From assembly GCA_910584955.1 (NCBI GenBank), contig CAJUDC010000022.1, positions 1-24,845 of the forward strand: 24,845 nucleotides of DNA, in the 5' to 3' direction. The notes beneath the pieces are model-generated. The model saw nothing but the letters and a program-made list of their open reading frames with translations. It made no database searches and was not told where the DNA came from. Below are positions 14,709-23,323 of this stretch, one piece after another. The DNA comes from an uncultured Paraprevotella sp. Lineage in GTDB: Bacteria; Bacteroidota; Bacteroidia; Bacteroidales; Bacteroidaceae. A program made the translations under genes and the position numbers. Positions within the stretch are counted from its first letter, which is position 1; every line of letters starts with the position of its first letter.

Positions 14709-16601
14709 TTATTCTAAATAGGTATAGCCGTCAAGACCGGAACGGTAATTATTGAGGAATTCTTTTCCTTCTTCCAATGAGATTTTACCTTCCCGTATGC
14801 TCTTTGATACCCAGATTTCCAATCGTCGTACCAGTTTCTTAGGTTCGTACTGAACGTATTCGAGCACTTCGGATACGGTCTCCCCTTCAATGGTCTGTTC
14901 GATGTTATAACCGGTTTCGTTTACGTTGATATGCACCACATTCGTGTCTCCGAACAGATTGTGCATGTCGCCTAGAATTTCCTGATACGCTCCTACCAGG
15001 AATACGGCCATGTAATACGGTTCGCCGCTTTTCAAGGTGTGCACCGGCAGACTGTGTGATATATAATTTTCGGTCACGAAATTGGCGATTTTTCCGTCGG
15101 AGTCGCACGTAATATCTTGCAGGGTCGCCTGTCGATTCGGGCGTTCGTTCAGGCGTTGGATGGGCATGATGGGGAATAATTGATCCACCGACCAACTGTC
15201 CGGCAGGCTCTGGAACAGAGAGAAGTTGCAGAAGTATTTGTCGGCCAGCAGTTTGTCCAACGGGCGGAGCTCGTTAGGAGTGTGTTTCTGTTTCTGACCT
15301 AAGTAGTTCACCTCGCGCATGATGCTCCAGAACATGCTTTCGATATCGGCGCGCGTGCGCAGATCCACGAAACCGTGGCTGAACAGGTCCAACGCATCTT
15401 CGCGGGTCTGCTGGGCATCATGCCAGCTTTCCAACAAGTTACGCGGTGTCAGTTTCTCCCAGATATTATATAATTCTTTCACCAACTGATGTGCGTTCTC
15501 ACCCGGTTCCCAATTTTCGCTCATGCTCGGAAGCGAAGCGGTTTCAAGCACTTGCATGATCAGTATGGAGTGATGGGCCGACAGCGACCGACCGCTTTCC
15601 GTGATCAGGTTGGGATGGGGGATGTTGTTCTTTTCCGCCACATCCACGAAAGTGGATACACAATCGTTTACGTATTCCTGGATGGAGTAATTGACCGAGC
15701 TCTCACTGTTGCTCGAACGTGTACCGTCGTAGTCTACGCCCAGTCCGCCGCCGCAATCCACAAATTCCACGTTGTAGCCCATGAGGTGCAGTTGTATGTA
15801 GAATTGCGATGCCTCGCGCAAGGCGTTCTGTATGAAACGTATATTGGTGATCTGGCTGCCGATGTGGAAATGGATGAGTTTCAGGCAATCGTTCATCCCG
15901 GCTTTTTCGAGCATGTCCAGTGCTTCGAGCAACTCACTGGAGGTCAGTCCGAATTTGCTGGCATCGCCGCCGCTCTCTTCCCATTTTCCGCTGCCTGAAG
16001 AGGCCAGTTTGATGCGTATGCCGATGTTGGGGCGTACGTTCAGTTTCTTGGACACCCTCGCGATGATGTTCAGTTCGTTGAGCTTTTCAACGACCAGATA
16101 GATGCGCTTGCCGATTTTCTGTGCCAGTAGGGCCAGTTCGATGTAGTCTTCGTCCTTGTAGCCGTTGCAGACGATGGGAGAGTTGGAGTCCGTATTGACG
16201 GCCAGCACGGCATGCAGTTCCGGTTTGGAACCGGCTTCCAGTCCTAGGTTGAACTTCTTACCGTGGCTGATGACTTCCTCCACGACCGGTTGCATCTGGT
16301 TCACCTTAATGGGATAGATAATAAAGTTCTCTCCCTGATAATTGTATTCCCGGGCCGCTTTCTCGAAGCAGTTATAGGTTTTTTCGATACGGTTGTCCAG
16401 GATGTCGGGAAAACGAACCAATACGGGAGCGGGAATATCACGGAGCGAAAGCTCGTCGACCAATTCTTTCAGGTCTACTTGTACGCCGTTTTTCCGAGGG
16501 GTCACATAAACGTTTCCTTTCTCGTTGATGCCGAAGTAATTGACACCCCATCCGTTGATATTGTAAAGCTCTTTAGAGTCTTCAATATTCCATTTTCTCA
16601 T
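14709..16601 (-). CDS. speA: Biosynthetic arginine decarboxylase (SpeA)
   Basis: PLP- and Mg2+-dependent enzyme converting arginine to agmatine, the entry to polyamine synthesis. At 630 residues it is close to E. coli SpeA (658). It is a fold-III (alanine racemase-like) decarboxylase. The PLP lysine is Lys99 in IIYPIKVNQ; HFHIGSQ (244-250) and CGGGLGVDYDGT (283-294) bind the PLP phosphate and the sugar-like ring region. Later conserved blocks include NLITESGRS and SLFQSLPDSW. The start at 16601 is 5 nt after the aroK stop, and argB follows 8 nt after its end, so it is expressed with both. An in-frame overlap with any other gene is absent. Confidence 0.97.
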   Translation of the reverse strand: MRKWNIEDSKELYNINGWGVNYFGINEKGNVYVTPRKNGVQVDLKELVDELSLRDIPAPVLVRFPDILDNRIEKTYNCFEKAAREYNYQGENFIIYPIKVNQMQPVVEEVISHGKKFNLGLEAGSKPELHAVLAVNTDSNSPIVCNGYKDEDYIELALLAQKIGKRIYLVVEKLNELNIIARVSKKLNVRPNIGIRIKLASSGSGKWEESGGDASKFGLTSSELLEALDMLEKAGMNDCLKLIHFHIGSQITNIRFIQNALREASQFYIQLHLMGYNVEFVDCGGGLGVDYDGTRSSNSESSVNYSIQEYVNDCVSTFVDVAEKNNIPHPNLITESGRSLSAHHSILIMQVLETASLPSMSENWEPGENAHQLVKELYNIWEKLTPRNLLESWHDAQQTREDALDLFSHGFVDLRTRADIESMFWSIMREVNYLGQKQKHTPNELRPLDKLLADKYFCNFSLFQSLPDSWSVDQLFPIMPIQRLNERPNRQATLQDITCDSDGKIANFVTENYISHSLPVHTLKSGEPYYMAVFLVGAYQEILGDMHNLFGDTNVVHINVNETGYNIEQTIEGETVSEVLEYVQYEPKKLVRRLEIWVSKSIREGKISLEEGKEFLNNYRSGLDGYTYLE

Positions 16602-16606
16602 TTCAA

Positions 16607-17134
16607 TTATATCTTTAACAATTCGCGAAGTAGTCGGACAGAGTCCTTTATTTTAGCATAATTCTCCAGTAAATCCACATTCAGCGTGTGAGAAGCCTGC
16701 CGGTAGAACGGTTCGCGCTGTTCCAGCGAAGCGCGGATGAAGGCCATCATCTCTTCCGGTGTCTTGTCCTTGAGCAGCGGCCGTTCGGTCTTGCCCATTT
16801 TCAGGTGTTGATAGAGCACTTCGGGTGAGGCTTTCAGATACACCGTCTGTGCTTGCCGGTTCATGTAGTCCATGTTGTCGAAGAAACAGGGCGTTCCCCC
16901 TCCGCACGATAAGACGATATTTTCGAATTCGGCCACTTCGTGCAGCATCTGTTGTTCGATTTTCCGAAACCCCTCTTCTCCGCGCTCGGCAAAGATTTGC
17001 GGTACCGTGCGGTGGAATCGCTCTTCGATATACCAGTCCAGATCGTAGAAGGAGATGCCGAGTTCTTTTGCCAGCGCCTTGCCTACCGTGGTTTTCCCGG
17101 CACCCATATAACCTGTCAGTATGATACGTATCAT
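16607..17134 (-). CDS. aroK: Shikimate kinase
   Basis: Phosphorylates shikimate with ATP in the pathway to chorismate and aromatic amino acids. The protein has 175 residues, the usual size. It has the P-loop GYMGAGKTTVG, the shikimate-binding DLDWYIEERFHRT and LSCGGGTP motifs, and the LID region near ERPLLK. The start ATG at 17134 overlaps the topA stop codon (ATGA, four bases), which argues for translational coupling; the same frame runs upstream to 17212 but only inside topA. speA starts 5 nt after the aroK stop. It has no functional link to topA or speA beyond sharing the transcript. Confidence 0.96.
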   Translation of the reverse strand: MIRIILTGYMGAGKTTVGKALAKELGISFYDLDWYIEERFHRTVPQIFAERGEEGFRKIEQQMLHEVAEFENIVLSCGGGTPCFFDNMDYMNRQAQTVYLKASPEVLYQHLKMGKTERPLLKDKTPEEMMAFIRASLEQREPFYRQASHTLNVDLLENYAKIKDSVRLLRELLKI

Positions 17135-19479
17135 TTCTTGCGGTTGTATGTACGTTTGCCTTTGGTGCTTTTGGCGGGTTTTTCCTCTTGGGTCGTGATC
17201 ACGCTCATGCACTCTTCCAGGCTCAGTTCCTTGGGATTCTCTTGCATGGCCTTGGGCAAACGGTAATTCTGTCCTTTATAACAGATGTAAGGCCCGTAGC
17301 GCCCGTTCAGCACCTCCAGTTCGGGTTCTTCTTCAAAGCTTTTCAGGTGACGTTCCGTTTCCGCCCTGCGTTTTTCTATGATCAGGGTGATGGCCTCTTG
17401 CAGCGTCATTGTCATAGGATCTTTTCCGGCGGGGATGGAGGTGTACTTCTTGTTATGCAGAATGTAAGGCCCGAATCGTCCGGTCCCTATCACTACCTCC
17501 ATATTCTCAAAGCGTCCCGGCGTGCGCGGCAGTTTGAATAAATCGAGCGCCTCCTGTAGGGTTATTGTTTCGATGCTTTGTTCTTTGCGGAGCTGGGCGA
17601 AGCGCGGTTTCTCGCTATCCTCTGCGGAGCCGATCTGCACGACCGGACCAAACCGGCCGATTTTTACGAATACGGGTTTCCCGCTTCCCGGATCGATGCC
17701 CAGTTCACGTTCGCCCACTTTGTGTTCCGATTTGACGTTGAGGGTTTTCTCAACCAAGGGATCAAAATCGGTGTAGAAATCTTTCATTACCTGGGTCCAT
17801 TGGGCTTTTCCTTCGGCCACGTCGTCGAATTTCTTTTCTACTTCGGCGGTGAAGTTGTAATCCATGATTTCCGGGAAATACTGCAACAGGAAATCGTTGA
17901 CTACCGTCCCGGTGTCGGTGGGGATCAGTTTTCCCCGTTCCGCTCCCACTACCATTGTTTTTACTTTCTCATCCACTCCTTCCGGGTTCAGGGTCAGAAC
18001 GGTGTATTCGCGTTCTTCTCCGGGTTTGTCTCCCTTGGTCACGTATTCGCGTTGCTGAATGGTACTGATGGTGGGGGCGTAGGTAGAGGGGCGTCCGATG
18101 CCCAATTCTTCCAGTTTGCGCACCAGACTGGCTTCGTTGTAGCGCGGGGGACGTTGTGCAAATCGTTGCATGGCAACGATCTCCTTGCGTTGCAGGGATT
18201 GTCCGACGTGCAGAGGCGGTAGCCGGCGGCTCTCGTCCTCGGGCTCCTGGTCTTCGTCGCGGCTTTCGTGATAGACTTTCAGAAAACCGTCGAATTTAAT
18301 GACCTCGCCGGTGGCGATGAATTGGGCGTTTTGTCCGCTGATGCTGATCACGGCGGTTGTCTTTTCCAGTTCCGCATCGGCCATCTGTGAAGCAATCGTA
18401 CGTTTCCAGATCAGGTCGTACAGGCGCCGTTCCTGTGGTGTGCCTTCGATCTCCGTCTGATCCATGTAAGTGGGCCGGATGGCTTCGTGAGCTTCCTGGG
18501 CCCCTTTGGATTTAGTCTGATACTGGCGGCTTTTCACATAGTTCTCGCCCATCATTTCCGTGATTACCCGGGTGCTGGCACTGATGCACAGGGCCGACAG
18601 GTTGACAGAATCCGTACGCATGTAAGTGATCCGTCCCGATTCATACAGCCGCTGGGCGATCATCATGGTTTGTGCCACTGTGAAACCCAGTTTGTGAGCG
18701 GCTTCCTGTTGCAGGGTTGAGGTGGTGAAAGGAGCGGCCGGAACCCGCTTCTGCGGTCGGGTGGTGGTATCTTCGATGCGGAAAGTTGCTTTCTGGCAGT
18801 TTTCCAGAAAAGCATACGCTTCTTCTTTTGTTTTGAAACGCTGGTTCAATTCGGCTTTTACCTCGGTAGCGGAGCCTTCTTCGGGCAAATCGAAGACAGC
18901 CGTTACCCGGAAACTGTCTTCTCCCCGAAAAGCCTGGACTTCCCGTTCGCGTTCCACGATAAGGCGCACCGCCACACTTTGTACACGTCCGGCCGACAAG
19001 GCCGGCTTCACCTTTTTCCACAACACGGGCGATAGTTTGAAACCGACGATACGGTCGAGCACCCGACGAGCCTGTTGGGCATTGACCAGATTCAGGTCAA
19101 TGTCGCGCGGGTGTTCGATGGCCGAGAGGATGGCCGGCTTTGTAATCTCATGAAAAACAATACGCCTGGTTTTTTCCGGTTGCAGTCCCAGCACTTCATA
19201 CAGATGCCAGGAGATGGCTTCTCCCTCGCGGTCCTCATCGGATGCCAGCCATACGGTCTCCGCTTTCTCGGCTTGCGCTTTCAATTCGTTTACCAGCTTG
19301 GTCTTTTCCGCCGGAATTTCATAGTCCGGTGAGAAGTTGTCGGTATCTATACTGAATTCTTTTTTCTTCAGATCACGAATGTGCCCGTAACTGGACAATA
19401 CTTTGTAGTCGCTCCCCAAAAACTTCTCTATGGTTTTTGCTTTGGCGGGAGATTCCACGATTACCAGGTTCTTTTGCAT
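17131..19479 (-). CDS. topA: DNA topoisomerase I
   Basis: Type IA enzyme relaxing negative supercoils in the cytoplasm. The protein has 782 residues. The TOPRIM domain has VIVESPAKAKTIEKFLG (Glu9) and SDEDREGEA (Asp81, Asp83). The active-site tyrosine is Tyr286 in SGRITYMRTDS. The C-terminus carries repeats of the topoisomerase C-terminal type (around GRFGPVVQIG, GRFGPYILHNKKY and NGRYGPYICYKG) and a lysine-rich tail (KPAKSTKGKRTYNRKK), without the E. coli-style cysteine zinc ribbons. It is the first gene of a run with aroK, speA and argB, with a TAnnTTTG box at 19512. The final codons overlap the aroK start. Confidence 0.98.
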   Translation of the reverse strand: MQKNLVIVESPAKAKTIEKFLGSDYKVLSSYGHIRDLKKKEFSIDTDNFSPDYEIPAEKTKLVNELKAQAEKAETVWLASDEDREGEAISWHLYEVLGLQPEKTRRIVFHEITKPAILSAIEHPRDIDLNLVNAQQARRVLDRIVGFKLSPVLWKKVKPALSAGRVQSVAVRLIVEREREVQAFRGEDSFRVTAVFDLPEEGSATEVKAELNQRFKTKEEAYAFLENCQKATFRIEDTTTRPQKRVPAAPFTTSTLQQEAAHKLGFTVAQTMMIAQRLYESGRITYMRTDSVNLSALCISASTRVITEMMGENYVKSRQYQTKSKGAQEAHEAIRPTYMDQTEIEGTPQERRLYDLIWKRTIASQMADAELEKTTAVISISGQNAQFIATGEVIKFDGFLKVYHESRDEDQEPEDESRRLPPLHVGQSLQRKEIVAMQRFAQRPPRYNEASLVRKLEELGIGRPSTYAPTISTIQQREYVTKGDKPGEEREYTVLTLNPEGVDEKVKTMVVGAERGKLIPTDTGTVVNDFLLQYFPEIMDYNFTAEVEKKFDDVAEGKAQWTQVMKDFYTDFDPLVEKTLNVKSEHKVGERELGIDPGSGKPVFVKIGRFGPVVQIGSAEDSEKPRFAQLRKEQSIETITLQEALDLFKLPRTPGRFENMEVVIGTGRFGPYILHNKKYTSIPAGKDPMTMTLQEAITLIIEKRRAETERHLKSFEEEPELEVLNGRYGPYICYKGQNYRLPKAMQENPKELSLEECMSVITTQEEKPAKSTKGKRTYNRKK

Positions 19480-19511
19480 CGTCTTTTGGAAGTTTTTAAT
19501 AATTGTGGGCG

Positions 19512-19519
19512 CAAAAGTA
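19512..19519 (-). promoter_or_regulatory. Probable -7 box for the topA operon
   Basis: Reads TACTTTTG on the minus strand, matching TAnnTTTG, 33 nt ahead of the topA ATG. No TTTG is seen at the -33 distance, so the promoter is partial. Confidence 0.5.
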
Positions 19520-19609
19520 GGAAAAAAAACGATAGTACACCTTATATAATATGTTTTTTTTTCGACACCCGTATCGTGGCTTCTGAAAAAGGCGCAGACG
19601 GGGCGAATC

Positions 19610-20143
19610 TCAGAGGAGTTGTTCGCGGAGCAGCTTTTCTATGCCTTGCCGGATGGAATCAAGCCCGAAGAGCTCGGGGCGCAACTCGTCGATCGGTATC
19701 CAGTAAAGCTCCGCCGCATCGTCCATAGCGTGTGCCTGTGACAGATTGTTTACCCGGCACCGGAAAAAAAGGTCGACGGTGTGTACCAGAAAGCCGGAAT
19801 AGAGGTAGGTGTTGGGTTGGGAGAACAGGTATTGTGTTTCCGTTACATCCAGTCCTGTTTCTTCTTTCACTTCCCGGATGATACCTTCTTCGCTGGTCTC
19901 GCGGCAATCGCTGAAGCCTCCGCACAGATCCAGGGTCCCCTTGGCCGGTTCCTTGCCTCGCCGGCATACAAGCAGTTCGTTACGCTCGTTGACAATGACA
20001 GCCACGGTAGCGGCACTTGGATTGAAGTAATATACGAAACCGCAGTTTTCGCAGCGCTTGGATTTTTCGTTGTTTATTACGAAGTGGGAAGAGCCGCAGC
20101 AGGGGCAATGGCGAAAGAGCGATAGGGGATGTTCGTGGCACAT
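19610..20143 (-). CDS. NUDIX hydrolase with N-terminal zinc ribbon (NudC-like)
   Basis: Predicted cytoplasmic NUDIX hydrolase of 177 residues that cleaves a nucleoside diphosphate linked to a group X. A zinc ribbon is formed by CPCC and CENC pairs near residues 14-35. The Nudix box GGFSDCRETSEEGIIREVKEETG lies at about 75-97 and matches the family consensus. The ribbon-plus-NUDIX layout is like NudC (NADH/NAD-RNA decapping) but lacks its longer N-terminal part, so the substrate is open. The ATG at 20143 is preferred because a TAnnTTTG box (20185-20192) lies inside the upstream part of the frame. It stands alone on the minus strand, divergent from the subtilase operon. Confidence 0.9.
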   Translation of the reverse strand: MCHEHPLSLFRHCPCCGSSHFVINNEKSKRCENCGFVYYFNPSAATVAVIVNERNELLVCRRGKEPAKGTLDLCGGFSDCRETSEEGIIREVKEETGLDVTETQYLFSQPNTYLYSGFLVHTVDLFFRCRVNNLSQAHAMDDAAELYWIPIDELRPELFGLDSIRQGIEKLLREQLL

Positions 20144-20184
20144 GATTATCTGACTTTTTGTTGCAATTTGTATGGGATGATCTG

Positions 20185-20192
20185 CAAAAGTA
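20185..20192 (-). promoter_or_regulatory. Probable -7 box for the NUDIX gene
   Basis: Reads TACTTTTG on the minus strand, matching TAnnTTTG. No clear -33 TTTG. Its place supports ATG 20143 as the start. Confidence 0.5.
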
Positions 20193-20258
20193 CGGATTTT
20201 CTGCATAAAATCAGCTGTTTGTCAGCATCATTTTTATATGCTTTCTTGTATGGGAAAT

Positions 20259-20346
20259 AAAAAGGTCTACACCTTTCCGTAAAAAGGTGTGCAGCAAAAT
20301 GCAAAAAGGTGTACACTTTATTTGGAAAAGGTCTACTTCTTTTTCA
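20259..20346. repeat. Four direct repeats with a 22-nt period
   Basis: Copies start at 20259, 20281, 20303 and 20325, exactly 22 nt apart. The shared core is AAAAAGGTSTRC (the last copy starts with G), and the remainder of each unit diverges. Copy 1 is itself near-palindromic (AAAGGT and ACCTTT flanking). The spacing is about two helical turns, so any bound protein would sit on one face. The cluster lies between the divergent NUDIX and subtilase promoters and may be operators for either. Confidence 0.65.
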
Positions 20347-20374
20347 AATGGGATGAAGCTGTCACACTTTCAGG

Positions 20375-20427
20375 TTCTTCGTGTCGACGTAGGCGGACGA
20401 AGAAGATAGATTTTATGTCTCTTCGTG
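20375..20427 (+). repeat. Inverted and direct TCTTCGT repeats
   Basis: TTCTTCGT (20375-20382) pairs with ACGAAGAA (20397-20404) around a 14-nt loop, and TCTTCGTGT recurs at 20377-20385 and 20419-20427. The element lies between the 22-nt repeats and the subtilase promoter. The function is unknown; a hairpin or regulator site is possible. Confidence 0.35.
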
Positions 20428-20475
20428 TGTTCGGACCCTTATAGGGTTAAAAATATAACTTTTCGTTCTTGTTTT

Positions 20476-20507
20476 TTTGTTTTTTCTGCGATTTGTTAGT
20501 ATCTTTG
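20476..20507 (+). promoter_or_regulatory. Canonical Bacteroides promoter for the subtilase operon
   Basis: TTTG at 20476-20479 and TATCTTTG at 20500-20507 with a 20-nt spacer match the -33/-7 consensus exactly. Transcription should begin near 20513, about 60 nt before the ATG at 20573. Confidence 0.8.
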
Positions 20508-20572
20508 TTAAACAAACGTATTATTTAGTAAATGGGAATCTTCTGACGAAGAAACCGCAATAAAAAATAGAA

Positions 20573-22708
20573 ATGAGATCGATTGTATGGTTTGCAGGTG
20601 TGTTCGGTTGCATGTTGTCGTCTGCCGTTTGTGCGCAGACGGGGATTCCGACGCCTTTGTCTGAAAAAGTAAACGGTACCTTTTCCCGTCAGGTGGAAAA
20701 TTTGAAGAACGGAGCCCGGCGTGTCAAAGGGCAGAATGGGGGAGTGGCCGGAGTGGTTCCCGCTACGTTGTCCTGCACGGATGCCGAAGCCGTATCGGTG
20801 GAACTGAAACGGTGGAATATCCGACATACCGTGATTACGGACCGTGTGGTTACGGCCTACATACCGGTAGCCTTGGCGGATAGCGTGGCTGCTTTGGAAA
20901 CCGTGCGGAGCATTAGCGGAAGCACACCGCTGGAACCCTCGATGAATAAGGCGATTGAACATACGGGCATGAAACAGGTACATGCCGGAACAGGGCTTGA
21001 ATCGCCTTTTACCGGTAAGGGAGTTGTTGTCGGTGTGATTGATCAGGGTTTTGAATATACCCATCCGGCCTTTTCCGACGGAAAGAGTAATTTGCGCATT
21101 TCGGCCGTATGGAACCGTTATGCGGACCGCGAACTGGTGACGGATGCGGAAGAGATAAGAAATTTGCAGTACGACGGTATGAGTTCCAACCATGGTACGC
21201 ATGTGGCCGGAATCGCAGCCGGCTCCCGGAAGCTGATGAACCCCATTACTTTCAGAGGAAATGCACCGGATGCCGAATTGGTGTTCATCCCCTCTACTTT
21301 TGGCGGAGCGGAAGTGCTGGAAGACGTGAAGTTCCTGAAAGAATATGCTGCGGAACAGGGTAAGCCCTGTGTGGTGAACATGAGTTTCGGTTCGCAGGGC
21401 GGTACGCACGACGGCAGAAGTGTGGCGGCGCAGGCGATGGACGAATTGCAGGGAGAGGGCATGCTGGTAGTACAGGCTGCCGGAAACGATGCGGAAGTCA
21501 ATCTTCATGCCCGGGGAGCGGTCAAAGGTAACGGCAGCCCGTTTCGGGTGCTGGTGCAACCGACCGACGGCGAGGCGCTGTATGTGAACTTCGTCAGCGA
21601 GGTGCCGTTGGGCAATGTGCAGCTTCGTTATTCGGTGGATGCCTATAACACGGTGATCGGATCGCGCAGGGATTTTACCGCAACGTATGATCAGGCTGGG
21701 GTGGTGTATCAATGGACGGATGAGCCGACCGGTAAGAAGATGCTCCAATTCTATAATGAACGTTGGAAGGAATCGTTGAAAAAGAACGAGGTGCTGTGTA
21801 TCAGCCTTTATGCGTCGGATAACGTCAGTCATACGTTCGATGCCTGGATACCGCTGTCCCGATACGGCACTTTCCTGACAACGGGTAAATTTACTTTTAC
21901 ACCGGGAGACAACAACTATTGCATCGACCCGCAAGGACGGCGTCCGCTGATCATCGGATCGTATGTCAATAAAGATACGTTTGTGTCGTATGGCGACGGT
22001 GCCACTTATACGTGGGGCTGGACGGTGGGCGAGATGTCCTCTTTCTCCAATGTGGGGCCTGTGGTGGGCGAATGGTTGCCTATGCCTCTGATCGGTGCGC
22101 CGGGTTCGGGAGTGCTTTCAGCCTACGGCAAGCGGGTTGACGGGTTCGATCCGAAAAAGGAAACGCAGGTGACGAACGGGGTGCGTTCGAACGGTGAGAT
22201 GTTTTATTACGGTCTGATGTCGGGCACTTCCATGGCCTGTCCGCAGGTGGCGGGTATCGTGGCCTGTTGGTTGCAGGCGTATCCGAAACTGACGCCCGAA
22301 GAAGCGGTGGAGATTATTCGTACAACGGCTAAAAATGACGGTTTCACCGGTGAACTGGACGGAGAATGGGATGCGCAGTGGGGATATGGAAAGATCGACG
22401 CGTATGAGGGCCTTAAAGAGTGTATCCGGCGGGCTTCGACGGACGCTGTGGCCACCGTATGGGACAGTTTTGAACCTTTGACCTGGAACAAATCGCCGGA
22501 GAAATGGCAGATTTTATTTAATAATGCCGAAAGTCGGGCGTGCATCAGCGTGGCCACGGTTGATGGCAAAGTGGTGGCAAGGCGCGAGGTGAAGAATCTG
22601 GCGCCGGCTCACGAAGAGGTGATCGGTTTGCAAAGCCTGTTGCCCGGTATGTATGTGATTACCGTGCAGACGGCTAATTACGTGCAATCGAGGAAGTTCA
22701 TAAAATAA
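20573..22708 (+). CDS. Secreted S8 (subtilisin-like) serine protease
   Basis: Exported serine protease of 711 residues with a signal peptide (1-21, cleavage near VCA-Q) and an N-terminal propeptide-like part (about 25-150). The S8 triad is present: Asp157 in VIDQGFEYTHP, His207 in NHGTHVAG, and Ser553 in SGTSMACPQVAG; the oxyanion Asn is in QAAGNDAEV. A large insertion between the Asn and the Ser (about 310-540) is beta-rich. The last ~75 residues end with ...GMYVITVQTANYVQSRKFIK and resemble the T9SS type-A sorting domain. The gene leads an operon with an NfeD-like gene 10 nt downstream and a flotillin after it. Substrates are unknown. The protein acts outside the cytoplasm, so contact with cytoplasmic flotillin would be indirect. 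Confidence 0.95.
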   Translation: MRSIVWFAGVFGCMLSSAVCAQTGIPTPLSEKVNGTFSRQVENLKNGARRVKGQNGGVAGVVPATLSCTDAEAVSVELKRWNIRHTVITDRVVTAYIPVALADSVAALETVRSISGSTPLEPSMNKAIEHTGMKQVHAGTGLESPFTGKGVVVGVIDQGFEYTHPAFSDGKSNLRISAVWNRYADRELVTDAEEIRNLQYDGMSSNHGTHVAGIAAGSRKLMNPITFRGNAPDAELVFIPSTFGGAEVLEDVKFLKEYAAEQGKPCVVNMSFGSQGGTHDGRSVAAQAMDELQGEGMLVVQAAGNDAEVNLHARGAVKGNGSPFRVLVQPTDGEALYVNFVSEVPLGNVQLRYSVDAYNTVIGSRRDFTATYDQAGVVYQWTDEPTGKKMLQFYNERWKESLKKNEVLCISLYASDNVSHTFDAWIPLSRYGTFLTTGKFTFTPGDNNYCIDPQGRRPLIIGSYVNKDTFVSYGDGATYTWGWTVGEMSSFSNVGPVVGEWLPMPLIGAPGSGVLSAYGKRVDGFDPKKETQVTNGVRSNGEMFYYGLMSGTSMACPQVAGIVACWLQAYPKLTPEEAVEIIRTTAKNDGFTGELDGEWDAQWGYGKIDAYEGLKECIRRASTDAVATVWDSFEPLTWNKSPEKWQILFNNAESRACISVATVDGKVVARREVKNLAPAHEEVIGLQSLLPGMYVITVQTANYVQSRKFIK

Positions 22709-22718
22709 GTGTACGGAG

Positions 22719-23294
22719 ATGGAAAATATGATGGCTTGGTTCGAGGCGTTGCCTCCGATGTTGCAGATGTTTTGGGGATGTGCCCTGATTAGTTCCGCGT
22801 TCTTTTTATTGCAGACGATCCTGATGCTGGTGGGAATGGAGTCAACGGATATTGATGTAGACGTGGATGCCGACACGATGGATCTGGGCGGCGGTCTGTC
22901 GCTTTTCTCCATCAAGAACTTGGTTAACTTTTTTCTGGGTTTCGGCTGGTTCGGCGTGAGTTTCTACGACAGGATTGCCTCGCCGGAGCTACTGGCTGCA
23001 CTGGCTGTACTTACGGGAGCCTCGTTTGTTGCATTGTTCGTCTTTCTGCTGAAGAAGATGATGAAACTCGAATCAAACGGCGCGTTCCGTATAGACGATT
23101 GCCGAGGGCTTTTGGCCGATGTCTATCTGCGTATCCCTGCTTCGCGGGAAGGATGCGGAAAGGTGCAGATAAGTGTAGGAGGATCGGTGCATGAACTGGA
23201 TGGCATGACCGACGGAGAAGCTCTTCCTACGGGGACCAAAGTGCACGTGAAGGACGTGCTCGACGAACAGATACTGCTGGTGGAGCGGGTGTGA
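22719..23294 (+). CDS. NfeD-like membrane protein
   Basis: Membrane protein of 191 residues. Three hydrophobic segments (about 14-39, 66-84 and 92-111) precede a soluble C-terminal half (about 118-191) of NfeD OB-fold type: RGLLADVYLRIPASREGCGKVQISVGG and then ALPTGTKVHVKDVLDEQILLVERV. It lacks the ClpP-like protease domain of long NfeD proteins. An acidic run DIDVDVDADTMD (about 44-55) sits in the loop after the first helix. It starts 10 nt after the subtilase stop and is followed after 29 nt by a flotillin gene, the usual NfeD partner; together they are expected to organise membrane microdomains. An AG-rich GGAG box lies right before the ATG. Confidence 0.9.
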   Translation: MENMMAWFEALPPMLQMFWGCALISSAFFLLQTILMLVGMESTDIDVDVDADTMDLGGGLSLFSIKNLVNFFLGFGWFGVSFYDRIASPELLAALAVLTGASFVALFVFLLKKMMKLESNGAFRIDDCRGLLADVYLRIPASREGCGKVQISVGGSVHELDGMTDGEALPTGTKVHVKDVLDEQILLVERV

Positions 23295-23323
23295 CTTTAT
23301 TATTCATTATTTATAAGTAAGCT

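Noticed and set aside
20259..20346. CRISPR array
   Set aside because: Units are 22 nt in total with no unique spacers of constant size and no cas genes; the repeats diverge outside a 12-nt core.
20525..21934. Open frame of 469 codons on the minus strand across the subtilase
   Set aside because: Antisense to the catalytic domain and running into the subtilase promoter region; no signature.
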